Shown piece after piece: positions 40,155-48,820 of a stretch of 64,000 nucleotides of DNA. How positions within the stretch are numbered: position 1 is the first letter of the stretch; every line of letters begins with the position of its first letter. The DNA is from Lewinellaceae bacterium (GTDB lineage Bacteria; Bacteroidota; Bacteroidia; Chitinophagales; Saprospiraceae): positions 62,001 to 126,000 of the forward strand of contig JACJYA010000009.1 of the NCBI GenBank assembly GCA_020636315.1. The letters run 5' to 3'. A program made the position numbers and the translations under genes. A model generated the notes under the pieces. It had not been told where the DNA came from, made no database searches, and saw only the letters and a list, made by a program, of their open reading frames with translations.

Positions 40155-43100
40155 TTAGTGTAAGGCCCATATATTATCCAGCCGCTTTTTCTCGGGCCTT
40201 GTCCCCAGCGGGTCAATAATCAAATATTGAGGTGCTTCCTCCACAATTATTTCAAAATCATTTTCCCCGGAGGCCAGCGTGTGCATTTGATAATATAGCG
40301 GATGATCCCCCGCTTTCATATCTCTGGGGTGTTGGCGAAATAGTCCGATAGCTACTGGTTCATCCAGCTTTGCCTCCTTTGCGTTTCCGTGAGCATCCCA
40401 TTCCAAACGACTTGCATGAAATTGGCCCGAAATGCGATAATTGCCATTTGGAAGTGGCCAGGCCTTTGCTTTCTCAATGCGGAAATCATAGGTGAAGCGC
40501 CTTTTGAACCAATCCTCCAATAAAAGCTGCTCATCCATCGAGGCCTCCGCTGCTAAGCGTTCCAAAAAGTCCATCACGGTAGCGCTGGGGTCAACCTGAT
40601 TCCCAAAGTCGTTTACCATTGAACGGAGTACCCGCTTGATGGCCGCCTCTCCCAGTAATTCCTCCGCTGCCATGAGCGACAGGTAACACTTGCCGTACGA
40701 CAAATAGGGCGCTCCCTCACTGAGGTACAGCGGGGGCTCTGAGCCCTTAGTATCGGCACGCCCCCGAAAGTACCTGTCATTCGCCGTCTGGCTGATCTGC
40801 CAGGGCGCACTCCAGCCATGGGTTTGCACCATCATCGCAGCTTCTGTGTACTTAGCCAGGCCTTCAATGATCAGGCTGGCGCCGGGAGTGTTTTTAGGGC
40901 AAAGCACCCCGCCCCACCATTGGTGTGCGACCTCGTGAATAGTCCGTTTGGCTACCAGGTCGAATGTGGGTGAATACCTGAGATCCGTCAGATAAAGGCG
41001 GTCCGCAACCATGCTTATGGTGCCGGGCATAGCTTGCCCCCCAAAAGGCCAATGGGATGGAATTTCGGCAATGCGCAAGTGATCAAACGGATAGGCGCCG
41101 AACGTCTTTTCGCAATAGGCCAGCGCCTGAGCCGCATAGGCTTGGATATGCGCGATGTTGTAGTCGTGCGTGGGGTGAAAGTAGAGTTCCAGGCCAACTC
41201 CGTTTACGGTAGTATCCCGGCGGGCATAGCGGGCGGAGAAAAAGCTCAAGATCGGCGCTATGGGCGTTGCACTGCGGTAATGAAAGTAAGCACGGCCATC
41301 AGCCACCCACTGACCGACTAATGAACCAGGGGCAATAGCCGTTTGGTTTTCTACCGTGGAGATGATGCAGTTGAAGTCAATACGCCCCATAGTAGCTTCC
41401 TGGTTGATATGCGTTTCCACGACTTGTTCTTCAATCAGCGGAGGCAGCCCCCGCCGATGGCGTTCGGTGGGATCCTGGATTTCCAGACTGGGCCGATAGT
41501 TGAGCACCGGGTCATACTCATCTCGCAAAAGATAGGCGCCATTTTCCAGCAGGCTCTTACTGCTTTGATGCCCCTTGCGTTCCCACAAAAGCTCGTATTG
41601 GTAATCAAAGCAGCCGCCCGGCTGTAAAGCCGGATCGAGCTGATACAGCCAGGCGCCAAAAGTGGAATCCCGCTCAAGTAAGCGTGCGCCCTGCACCTCT
41701 AAATGAGCAAGCGGCAGCCGCTCGGTTATAAATAGTTGTGTGAGGACGGAATCACTCTTATTCTGAACCGTACACCTCGCTTTAACCTTGTATTTACCTA
41801 AGTGGGGATACAGCTCGAGTTCCTGGTCAATGGCCGTAGGGAATAAGGAGTGGCCGGCATGCAGGTGTTTGTACTTCCGTTCGTAAGCCTCTTTGAAGTC
41901 GAGTTGATCTTGCGGGCTTTGATATTCGGTTTCGATATGAAGTTCATGGTAAATGCTGAGGTTTGACAACAGAAACAGCAGGCCAAGGCCAGCGAGCAAT
42001 GCCGTATTGCCGGGCCGCCACTGCCGGCGTAAATTTCGCCAGCGTACTCGCAGGCTACCTTCCCGGGATCGTGGCCAAAGTTGGTAACTTAAGAATACGA
42101 ATACCGATCCAAGAATTGACCAATGCACCGCGAAATGGTGAAAGGGCCGGCTCGTATCTCCGAAACCATTCATATCGGTATACACCAGGCTTGGAAAGCT
42201 GCCCAACTGCAGCAATGGATGATGAAGCCCCAGTTGTCCCAGCACTACCGGACGGGTGGCCAGAAAGAAGGCGAAAGCTAAAGCCATTCCCAGGTACTTG
42301 CGAGGCATCAGGATTTGCACCAGCAAAATGATCGTCGTGTAAAAGAACAATGGCCAGCCGCTGTAGTAGAACATAGCCAGGTAACGGCGGGGTTCGAAAT
42401 TTGAATAATCATAGGCAATTTGAACCCCTACGGCAAGCCATACCCCCGCCAGCATAAGCAGTACCGGAATACTAAAAAGCGTCAACGCCCGCGCCCAGAA
42501 CATCGGGGGGTTCGTCACTGGTGTACTGCCAATAATGCCTTCCATTTTACGCTCCCGGTCGCGCCACAGCAGTTCTCCGGTGTAAAACAGAATGAGCAAG
42601 AGCGCGAAATAGGGCAGCGGGCCTTCGATTAGCCAAACCAGCAGCGCCGTCGTTGGATAAAGGCTGTCATCATAGGCCCCTCCGCTGTTGATGCGGCTGT
42701 AAATTTCGGTAAAGACAATAACCAGCCAAAACCCCATCATCAGCAAAAATGGCCAGGAAAAAAGGAGTTCCCTTAATTCGAAGCTGAAGATCGACCTGAA
42801 ACTTCGCCACTGCTGAACCTTCAAATGGATAGTAGGCCGGGATGAAACTTCAGTGGTGTCTCCGGCAACAGCAGTTGTTGTGGCACCCGCTGCTTTCTCC
42901 AGCTTTGGCCTAAAGCTAAAACGGGCATAGCTGAAGCCTAGCAACAAAAGAGCCCATCCCAGCCAAAAACAGCGGTTGAGCAAGAAGAAGCCCTTCAGGG
43001 CCGGCAGTTGAGCATTCTTTTCCGCCGGAGTCCAGTACAGGCTTTGTTCCAGGAATGCACTGATGCCAAAAGGGTCGGCTAATGCCGCCCAGATCATGTT

Positions 43101-43715
43101 TTCCGGCTTAGGGGGTTGCGCGGCGGCCATGAGGGGGGAATTGAGGAAGATCGCACACAGCCAGTATAAGCCGTAAATGCCTATAGCCGCTGCATAAACA
43201 GCCAGGCGGTTTCGGCTAAACAGGCCAACGGCGAAGGCCGCTACGGCACAGATCAGGCTATTGGGTAGAATAAAAACAAGCCATAGGTAGAAATACGGCC
43301 ATGCCTGGCCAGGCAATATACGCCCGGGCTCTACCGCTGCAGTGGCAAAACCTAATGCCATGCCGGGTAAGGCCATACTAAACACCAGCACACTCATGCT
43401 CAAAATCCCCAAAAAGCGGCTCCAGAAAAAGGAGCTGCGCCGAACCGCGGTGCTGTAGAAGATCCCCTGAAACTGGTGCGCCTGATCGCGCATCAACCCG
43501 CTTATGGTGAAAAACAGAACGGGAAATACAACCGACAACGACAGGAGGGCAACGTTATGCGCCAGTAGGTAAGGGCTGTTGAGAAAAAGATGGGGCGGTG
43601 TAAAACCCTTAGCTGCCATGAGCCAGCCCAGCCCCAGAAAGAGCACCGAGAAAAACAGCATGGTGCGCTGCCGGACTTGATAGGCATATTCAAATTGCAA
43701 CAGGAAAGAAAACAT
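40155..43715 (-). CDS. ABC transporter permease fused to an M1-family aminopeptidase
   Basis: The 1186-residue protein has two membrane blocks of about six helices each (about residues 15-270 and 320-590) and a periplasmic M1-like peptidase domain (about 640-1180). The zinc site is RTIHEVAHQWWGG near residue 925, with the downstream Glu in LIIEGLAKYTEAAM. The exopeptidase GAMEN motif is replaced by FGGQAMPG, as in other ABC-M1 fusions. With the ATPase encoded downstream (43885-44760) it forms an exporter. The M1 module may process or release the exported peptide; the substrate is unknown. The locus is next to a divergent LytS/LytTR two-component pair. Confidence 0.88.
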   Translation of the reverse strand: MFSFLLQFEYAYQVRQRTMLFFSVLFLGLGWLMAAKGFTPPHLFLNSPYLLAHNVALLSLSVVFPVLFFTISGLMRDQAHQFQGIFYSTAVRRSSFFWSRFLGILSMSVLVFSMALPGMALGFATAAVEPGRILPGQAWPYFYLWLVFILPNSLICAVAAFAVGLFSRNRLAVYAAAIGIYGLYWLCAIFLNSPLMAAAQPPKPENMIWAALADPFGISAFLEQSLYWTPAEKNAQLPALKGFFLLNRCFWLGWALLLLGFSYARFSFRPKLEKAAGATTTAVAGDTTEVSSRPTIHLKVQQWRSFRSIFSFELRELLFSWPFLLMMGFWLVIVFTEIYSRINSGGAYDDSLYPTTALLVWLIEGPLPYFALLLILFYTGELLWRDRERKMEGIIGSTPVTNPPMFWARALTLFSIPVLLMLAGVWLAVGVQIAYDYSNFEPRRYLAMFYYSGWPLFFYTTIILLVQILMPRKYLGMALAFAFFLATRPVVLGQLGLHHPLLQLGSFPSLVYTDMNGFGDTSRPFHHFAVHWSILGSVFVFLSYQLWPRSREGSLRVRWRNLRRQWRPGNTALLAGLGLLFLLSNLSIYHELHIETEYQSPQDQLDFKEAYERKYKHLHAGHSLFPTAIDQELELYPHLGKYKVKARCTVQNKSDSVLTQLFITERLPLAHLEVQGARLLERDSTFGAWLYQLDPALQPGGCFDYQYELLWERKGHQSSKSLLENGAYLLRDEYDPVLNYRPSLEIQDPTERHRRGLPPLIEEQVVETHINQEATMGRIDFNCIISTVENQTAIAPGSLVGQWVADGRAYFHYRSATPIAPILSFFSARYARRDTTVNGVGLELYFHPTHDYNIAHIQAYAAQALAYCEKTFGAYPFDHLRIAEIPSHWPFGGQAMPGTISMVADRLYLTDLRYSPTFDLVAKRTIHEVAHQWWGGVLCPKNTPGASLIIEGLAKYTEAAMMVQTHGWSAPWQISQTANDRYFRGRADTKGSEPPLYLSEGAPYLSYGKCYLSLMAAEELLGEAAIKRVLRSMVNDFGNQVDPSATVMDFLERLAAEASMDEQLLLEDWFKRRFTYDFRIEKAKAWPLPNGNYRISGQFHASRLEWDAHGNAKEAKLDEPVAIGLFRQHPRDMKAGDHPLYYQMHTLASGENDFEIIVEEAPQYLIIDPLGTRPEKKRLDNIWALH

Positions 43716-43761
43716 AAGATACGGTTTTGAGGGTAATTTGGACTTTGGACGCCCCCGGGGA

Positions 43762-43857
43762 AAAGTCGGAAGTCGGAAATGCGAAGTCGGAACAGGGAGA
43801 CAGAATGAGCACTAAGCTCCCATTTTCCGCCTTCCGATTTCCGATTTCCGACTTAAA
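43762..43857. repeat. inverted repeat of AGTCGGAA-type units between ATPase and permease genes
   Basis: Direct AAGTCGGAA-type units on the left (43763-43792) face TTCCGATTTCCGATTTCCGACTT on the right (about 43833-43854) as an inverted repeat. It sits in the 169-bp gap between two genes of one exporter, so it may act as a processing or attenuation hairpin or be an inserted repeat. Confidence 0.5.
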
Positions 43858-43884
43858 ACCGGGACCCAAAGGGTAATAGAACCA

Positions 43885-44760
43885 CTAAACATCAACAGCG
43901 GAGAAGTACAGGCTTTCGAGATCTGGCTCAACGGCCACAAAACCATGGCCCGGAGCGGTGTCAGACAATACGCGCACTTGTAGGCGGCCGGCCTGCAATC
44001 GCTGGGAGAGGATGGGTAACTGCTCCTGGAAAGCACGAAGCTCTGATTTACTGACTTGTTTCTGCCACAATTTACCCTTCAGTGCCTCGCAAAGCTTCCT
44101 GGGGCTTCCTTGCTGAACGATACGCCCGTTTGCCATAATGGCCATTTGGGTACAGAGCTCCTGCACATCTTCTACGATATGGGTGGAAAGGATGACTATG
44201 ATATGCTCGCCGATTTCGCTGAGCAGATTGAGAAAACGGTAGCGTTCTTGTGGATCAAGGCCAGCGGTAGGCTCATCGACGATGATGAGGCGGGGTTGGC
44301 CAAGAAGCGCCTGTGCAATGCCGAAGCGTTGACGCATACCGCCGGAGAAAGTGCTCACCGCTTGCTTTCGGTATGCATACAGGTTGGTTTGATCCAGCAG
44401 GTAGTCGATTTGTTCTTTGCGTTCCTTTTTGTTTGTCACGCCTTTAAGTACGGCAATGTAATCCAGCAGGCGCTGGGCGGATACCCTCGGGTACACGCCA
44501 AATTCCTGTGGTAAATAACCGAGGGCTTTCCGAACGGCCATTGGCTGATCCGCAATATCAATGCCGTTGAAACAGGCCCGCCCGCTATCTGCCCGCTGAA
44601 GGGTAGCGATGATCCGCATAAGCGTTGACTTCCCTGCGCCATTGGGCCCTAACAGCCCGAACATGCCATTCTTAAGCTCAAGGTCCACCCCGCTCAGCGC
44701 CTGGGCGCCGTTGCTGTAGGTTTTATGTAAAGCTGTGATCTGAAGGAGGTTTTCCTGCAT
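43885..44760 (-). CDS. ABC transporter ATP-binding protein
   Basis: The ATG at 44760 (MQENLLQITALHKTYSNG) gives 291 residues; the 35 residues before it in the open frame look like leader. All nucleotide-binding motifs are visible: Walker A GLLGPNGAGKSTLMR, signature TFSGGMRQRFGIAQALL, Walker B PRLIIVDEPTAGLDPQ, and the switch His in ILSTHIVEDVQ. It energises the permease/M1 fusion encoded just downstream, after a 169-bp gap. The C-terminal ~75 residues are a short accessory tail. The pair resembles ABC-2-type peptide or antibiotic exporters. It diverges from a LytS/LytTR gene pair, and regulation by that pair is plausible. Confidence 0.93.
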   Translation of the reverse strand: MQENLLQITALHKTYSNGAQALSGVDLELKNGMFGLLGPNGAGKSTLMRIIATLQRADSGRACFNGIDIADQPMAVRKALGYLPQEFGVYPRVSAQRLLDYIAVLKGVTNKKERKEQIDYLLDQTNLYAYRKQAVSTFSGGMRQRFGIAQALLGQPRLIIVDEPTAGLDPQERYRFLNLLSEIGEHIIVILSTHIVEDVQELCTQMAIMANGRIVQQGSPRKLCEALKGKLWQKQVSKSELRAFQEQLPILSQRLQAGRLQVRVLSDTAPGHGFVAVEPDLESLYFSAVDV

Positions 44761-44983
44761 AATGATTCGTATTTTCAACAAACTTATTCCTCCCTTTTGC
44801 CGACTCCAAAATAAAAGGCTCAATACCATGCCATTACACATCACTCCCTCTGTTTTAGACATCAACCCGATTGACGCCCAAAATCATAGTGTTTATACCT
44901 ATTTGCCCTATGTTCGACTAAAGCTTTAGCAATCGAGGATATTTCCGTATAATTTCGATGGCGAATCTTAATTCACAGTCCCC

Positions 44984-46105
44984 ATGAAAAGCATCCTTCA
45001 TCGTTTTCGCCCTCTATGGCTGGGCGCCCTGATCACCCTGGCGGCAACCGTATTGCTGGCTAATCTGGGGGTAGTGCTCATCGATCCGGGTGAGGTAGGA
45101 GAGAATGTTGCCATTTTCACCCTTTGGTCTTTGGTGATTGCCTTTCTGATCCATCGTTTTGAGCAAGCTAAGGATAAGCCACGCCTGTTGATGCACATAG
45201 GGACGCTACTGAGCTTGCTGGCCGGCATCCTCATCGCAGAAAAGTACCTTGCTATTGCTGACAACCCACTGTCTATTGGCTTTATGGTAGCGATTTGGAT
45301 ATACCTCTTGTCCTGGGCCGCGCCGAGGTTCTTTGGTAAGTACCGTTCGCTGATCATTGGCCTTTATACCCTTATTTTGCTGGCCTTCACCTACGGCCGC
45401 CTATTCTCCGAAGACTATTTTGCTTACAAAGAGCCTTTAATTTTTGCCTTCCTGTGGCCCATTCCTTTCTTCTTTGCCCTTTGGATATACGAGCAATGGA
45501 AATGGTTGCGGTCATTGCAGCATGAGAAGTCAGCAGCAGAACTCGCCTTACTAAAATCACAAATCAACCCACACTTTTTCTTCAATACCCTCAACAACTT
45601 ACACGCACTTACCGTCAATCGGGCCAAAGAAGCACCCGACGTAATATTGAAGCTGTCGGAGATGATGCGCTACACGATCTATGAGGGAAAGAAGGAAATG
45701 GTGCCGGTGAGCGAAGAGGTGGCCTACCTACAGCATTACATTGAGCTGCATGAGATCAGGCAACACCAGAAGGTGGATATCACTTTCGCAGATGAAGTAG
45801 CCGAGGGGGTCATGGTTTCGCCCTTATTATTTATTGTGCTACTGGAAAATGCCTTCAAGCATGGTGCGGAGCGCCTACTGTCCGACGCCTTTATTGACCT
45901 GCAACTTAACGCTACACCCAACCAAATTCGCTTTGAAATACGCAACAACTTTGACCCGGAGGAGCAGCCGCCAACACCGGGCATCGGCCTGGCCAACCTT
46001 CGCCGCCGGCTAAACCTGGTATACCCGGAACAACATCAGCTGGACCTATCCAGCAACAACAATATTTACTCCGCCATCCTCACCATAGACCTCACGCAAA
46101 GATGA
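44984..46105 (+). CDS. LytS/YehU-type sensor histidine kinase
   Basis: The 373-residue kinase has five or six hydrophobic helices over about residues 10-170 with no large periplasmic domain. The His_kinase domain follows, with LALLKSQINPHFFFNTLNNLHAL and the phospho-acceptor H197. The ATPase domain has ENAFKHGAERLL (N-box) and GIGLANLRRRLNLVYP (G-box). It overlaps the LytTR regulator gene by 4 bp (ATGA), so they are co-translated. In this class the membrane part senses an envelope stimulus. The divergent ABC-M1 exporter is the likely target (inferred from position). Confidence 0.92.
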   Translation: MKSILHRFRPLWLGALITLAATVLLANLGVVLIDPGEVGENVAIFTLWSLVIAFLIHRFEQAKDKPRLLMHIGTLLSLLAGILIAEKYLAIADNPLSIGFMVAIWIYLLSWAAPRFFGKYRSLIIGLYTLILLAFTYGRLFSEDYFAYKEPLIFAFLWPIPFFFALWIYEQWKWLRSLQHEKSAAELALLKSQINPHFFFNTLNNLHALTVNRAKEAPDVILKLSEMMRYTIYEGKKEMVPVSEEVAYLQHYIELHEIRQHQKVDITFADEVAEGVMVSPLLFIVLLENAFKHGAERLLSDAFIDLQLNATPNQIRFEIRNNFDPEEQPPTPGIGLANLRRRLNLVYPEQHQLDLSSNNNIYSAILTIDLTQR

Positions 46106-46803
46106 CCATCAGATACCTCATTGTCGATGATGAACCGCTGGCCCACGACCTAATTAAAGGCTTCGCCAAAGAGTTGCCGCATTTGCAACTGGCCCACCAA
46201 TGCTACAACGCGCTGGAGGCCATAGCTTATCTTCAGTCGGAGCAGGTAGATCTAATGTTCCTGGACCTCAATATGCCGAAGCTCAAAGGGTTCGATTTTT
46301 TGCGCACGCTCAACCATCCGCCGAAAGTCATCGTTACTACGGCTCACCAGGAGTTTGCTTTGGAAGGATATGAGCTGCAAGTAGCCGATTACCTGCTCAA
46401 GCCCTATTCCTTTGCCCGTTTCCTCAAAGCAATTGACAATGCCTTCCCGCCACAAACTGGCCATCCTACCCAGGCGCCGGCTCCGACACCTGATGAGCAA
46501 CAAAAACTGTTCGTAAAAGGCGACAAACAGTACCATCGCCTGCGCACTGATGAGATCCTCTACATAGAGGCTTATGGCAACTATACCAAGGTCTATCTGC
46601 CTTCCGGCATGCTCCTCACACATGTTTCCCTATCCTATTACGCTGAGAAGCTGAGGGAGCCGGCATTCCTCAGAGTACACAAATCATTCATGGTAGCCCT
46701 GGATAAGGTCGACCGCTTATCCGGCAATCGGTTGTTTATTGGGGAACATGAGGTCCCAATTGGGCAAACGTACCGGCAGAAAGTGATGGGGTTGATGGGG
46801 TAG
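46102..46803 (+). CDS. LytTR-family response regulator
   Basis: The 233-residue regulator has an N-terminal REC domain (IVDDEPLA; phospho-acceptor D55 in LMFLDLNMPK; TTAHQEFALEGYE; DYLLKPYSF). A C-terminal LytTR DNA-binding domain (about residues 132-233) includes FVKGDKQYHRLRTDEILYIEAYGNYTKVYL and FLRVHKSFMVAL. It forms an operon with the overlapping kinase gene. LytTR proteins bind direct repeats near target promoters. The natural candidate is the 223-bp gap to the ABC-M1 genes; no exact binding motif was seen by eye. Confidence 0.93.
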   Translation: MTIRYLIVDDEPLAHDLIKGFAKELPHLQLAHQCYNALEAIAYLQSEQVDLMFLDLNMPKLKGFDFLRTLNHPPKVIVTTAHQEFALEGYELQVADYLLKPYSFARFLKAIDNAFPPQTGHPTQAPAPTPDEQQKLFVKGDKQYHRLRTDEILYIEAYGNYTKVYLPSGMLLTHVSLSYYAEKLREPAFLRVHKSFMVALDKVDRLSGNRLFIGEHEVPIGQTYRQKVMGLMG

Positions 46804-46867
46804 TTTGGTTCGTTTGTAGTCGGCTTACAATTTGATCCTTTCCCCAAAATACTTGGATAGCCGGCTT

Positions 46868-47153
46868 TTCAGGAGGTGGCTTTCGTATGTGTTTAGCGCG
46901 GGAAGGGCAATGCCTCGGTTCAGCCCGTAGGGCTGGTATATCAAAGCACGGGGCATTCGCCCCGTGAAAATGGGGCAGGCTATTGGCGGCGCCCTGAAAG
47001 GGCAACATAATTGCCGGGGCCTTTATATTATTCTGCCCTTTCAGGGCGTATCCTACGATTTGGCGCCCTCAACACGGGGCCGATGCCCCGTGCTGAGTTC
47101 TTTTGGCCCTTCAGGCCGCTAAACACATACTGGCTTTCAGCCCACCTCCTGAA
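46868..47153. repeat. 286-bp imperfect palindromic element
   Basis: Outer arms TTCAGGAGGTGG (46868-46879) and its complement (47142-47153) enclose TATGTGTTTAGCG (46886-46898) with its complement (47117-47129). Within these lie two GGGGC-rich hairpins (near 46958-46974 and 47073-47094) and a core GCCCTGAAAGGGCA (46991-47004) with its complement (47034-47047). The nested layout resembles clustered REP-like elements of Bacteroidota. Confidence 0.6.
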
Positions 47154-47173
47154 TTGGAAGCCAGGCAAAGTCA

Positions 47174-47332
47174 GAGGCTGTCTCAAAAGATTAAATCAAA
47201 ACTTTGCCTCAAAATAGTATTCTGCTCCAGGTGCCCGTCCGGTTCTCCCCTTCGGGGAGTTAGAGGGGCTGGGACGGGCAGCGAAACATTATTTTGCCCC
47301 CTTTTTAAAGCTCTTACTTTTGAGACAGCCTC
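47174..47332. repeat. 159-bp terminal-inverted-repeat element
   Basis: Perfect 16-bp ends GAGGCTGTCTCAAAAG (47174-47189) and CTTTTGAGACAGCCTC (47317-47332) bound a non-coding segment. This has an inner TGCCCGTCC/GGACGGGCA stem (47232-47240, 47272-47280) and a CTCCCC-TTC-GGGGAG hairpin. Terminal repeats of this GAGGCTGTCTCAAAA type are typical of MITEs derived from DDE insertion sequences. Confidence 0.6.
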
Positions 47333-47388
47333 GACAACGCTCACTAAGTTGAAGGCATTAAAACGGAAAGTTGTCCGCCCACAGGGGC

Positions 47389-48618
47389 TCACTCCAGCAC
47401 CACCGGCCGCGCCACAAAGCGCTCGCCTATCTGCAAGCGGTAGTAATACAATCCCGCCGGGAGGCTTGCCGGCCGCTGCCATTTGATCCGCTGCCGCCCC
47501 GCCGGCAGGTTTTCATCGGTTAGCTCCTGTACAGGCTGGCCTAAGGGGTTATACAGCGTGATATTCACCGGAGCGGCTTCTGGCAGCTCGAATTCGAAAG
47601 TGAGTTGGGTGGAAGCCGGGTTGGGATAGGCGCGGAGATTAATTTCGGAAGGTTTCAGGTACGCTTCGGTACTGGTCAGTGTCTGCCGGTTGAAGAAGTT
47701 CCAAATTTCCACGCTGGCGTTGATGTCGCGATTCACTGGCCCAAGCGCTTCAAAGCCAGCAGGCAGATCAGAGCCTCCCGGCCACCAATGGCCGCCGCCG
47801 TCGATGCGATACAGCCATACTTCCGTGCCGTCATTGCAGTCGTTATATCGGATAGCGGTAACGGTAGACTCGTCTGTCACATCCGTATCTTCGAAAACGG
47901 TTTCCAGAGGATCTGGGCTGCATCCGTTATGACCCACCCAATAATTAATAGAGTTGAGGGCGCCCTGGGTACCCCAGGGATCTTCGAAAGGGTCAACAAT
48001 ATCATTGGTGCCATGAATTTGCAGAACTGGAACCGGCAAAGGCGGCGAACAAGAAAAGCCAAGTGGCCCTTCTTCAGGTAATAAACTGGCGGAAACGGGC
48101 GCTACGGCGGCAATGCGGCCTGAAAGGGCACAGGCCAGCATGTAACTCGTGATGCCACCCATGGAAAAGCCGGTGGAATAAATACGGCTTTCGTTCACGG
48201 CGTATTCAGAAACAATCTCATCGATCATTTGCCCGAGGAAGGTTATGTCATCATATTCGGTAATATTGCCGCCCAAATTCCATCCTACTCCCTGAGGGGG
48301 GATAAAAGGTGGCACTCCCTGGATTCCACTCAAGTCAATCATCTGTCCCGTTGGATAAGCGATCAGAAAATGAGCAGTGTCCGCCACCGGGTTCATTCCA
48401 GATATCCATACCTGTGATGCTCCATCCCACAGGTAGCCATGCAGGTTGAGCACCAGCGGCCAGTCCTCGCCGCCATCATAAGCCGCCGGCACATACAGCA
48501 GGTACTCCCGCTCCTGGCCATCCACAGTGATGGCTTTTTCGAGTAATTCCTGACTGATGGCGGAAAAAGAGAAGAGGAAAAAAAAGAGGATCGGAAAAAG
48601 GGTCAATGGGTGTCTCAT
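47389..48618 (-). CDS. secreted esterase/PHB-depolymerase-like alpha/beta hydrolase with T9SS sorting domain
   Basis: The ATG at 48618 gives a signal peptide (MRHPLTLFPILFFFLFSFSAISQ) and 409 residues. The catalytic domain (about 25-305) matches LpqC/CE1/PHB-depolymerase-type esterases: LVLNLHGYLWDGA (oxyanion region), YSTGFSMGGITSYMLACALSGRIAAVAPVS (nucleophile elbow GFSMG), QIHGTNDIVDPFEDP (acid), and GGGHWWPGG (catalytic His). The last ~75 residues (INLRAYPNPASTQLTFEF, VNITLYNPLGQPVQEL, LPAGLYYYRLQIGERF) are a type A T9SS sorting domain. The product is probably released or anchored at the surface for polyester or feruloyl ester degradation. Confidence 0.9.
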   Translation of the reverse strand: MRHPLTLFPILFFFLFSFSAISQELLEKAITVDGQEREYLLYVPAAYDGGEDWPLVLNLHGYLWDGASQVWISGMNPVADTAHFLIAYPTGQMIDLSGIQGVPPFIPPQGVGWNLGGNITEYDDITFLGQMIDEIVSEYAVNESRIYSTGFSMGGITSYMLACALSGRIAAVAPVSASLLPEEGPLGFSCSPPLPVPVLQIHGTNDIVDPFEDPWGTQGALNSINYWVGHNGCSPDPLETVFEDTDVTDESTVTAIRYNDCNDGTEVWLYRIDGGGHWWPGGSDLPAGFEALGPVNRDINASVEIWNFFNRQTLTSTEAYLKPSEINLRAYPNPASTQLTFEFELPEAAPVNITLYNPLGQPVQELTDENLPAGRQRIKWQRPASLPAGLYYYRLQIGERFVARPVVLE

Positions 48619-48740
48619 AACAAGAGATTTAAAATGATAAAAAATGCTTCTGAGCGTGTTTGTTAACGGCCGGAGCTCAGTCCATTTCAAACCTACTGCC
48701 ATTCTACATGGAAGTGTTATAGCTTAGCGTTCAGCATTTG

Positions 48741-48786
48741 GGTGATTTCCGTTCAATCACATTGAAAAAAATGGTGATTTCCGTTC
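48741..48786. repeat. 14-bp direct repeat in the gap upstream of the esterase gene
   Basis: GGTGATTTCCGTTC occurs twice (48741-48754 and 48773-48786), spaced 32 bp apart, about three helical turns. It could be a tandem regulator site for the leftward esterase gene or a small duplication. Confidence 0.35.
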
Positions 48787-48820
48787 GAGACAAGGCGGAT
48801 TTGATGTGTAAGTGTTTGAA

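Larger units (their letters stand above)
46804..47388. other. 585-bp intergenic region made up of two foldback elements
   Basis: Nearly all of this gap is occupied by the elements at 46868-47153 and 47174-47332, which are different in sequence. No gene was found. Frames in this region only read through the repeats. Confidence 0.5.
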
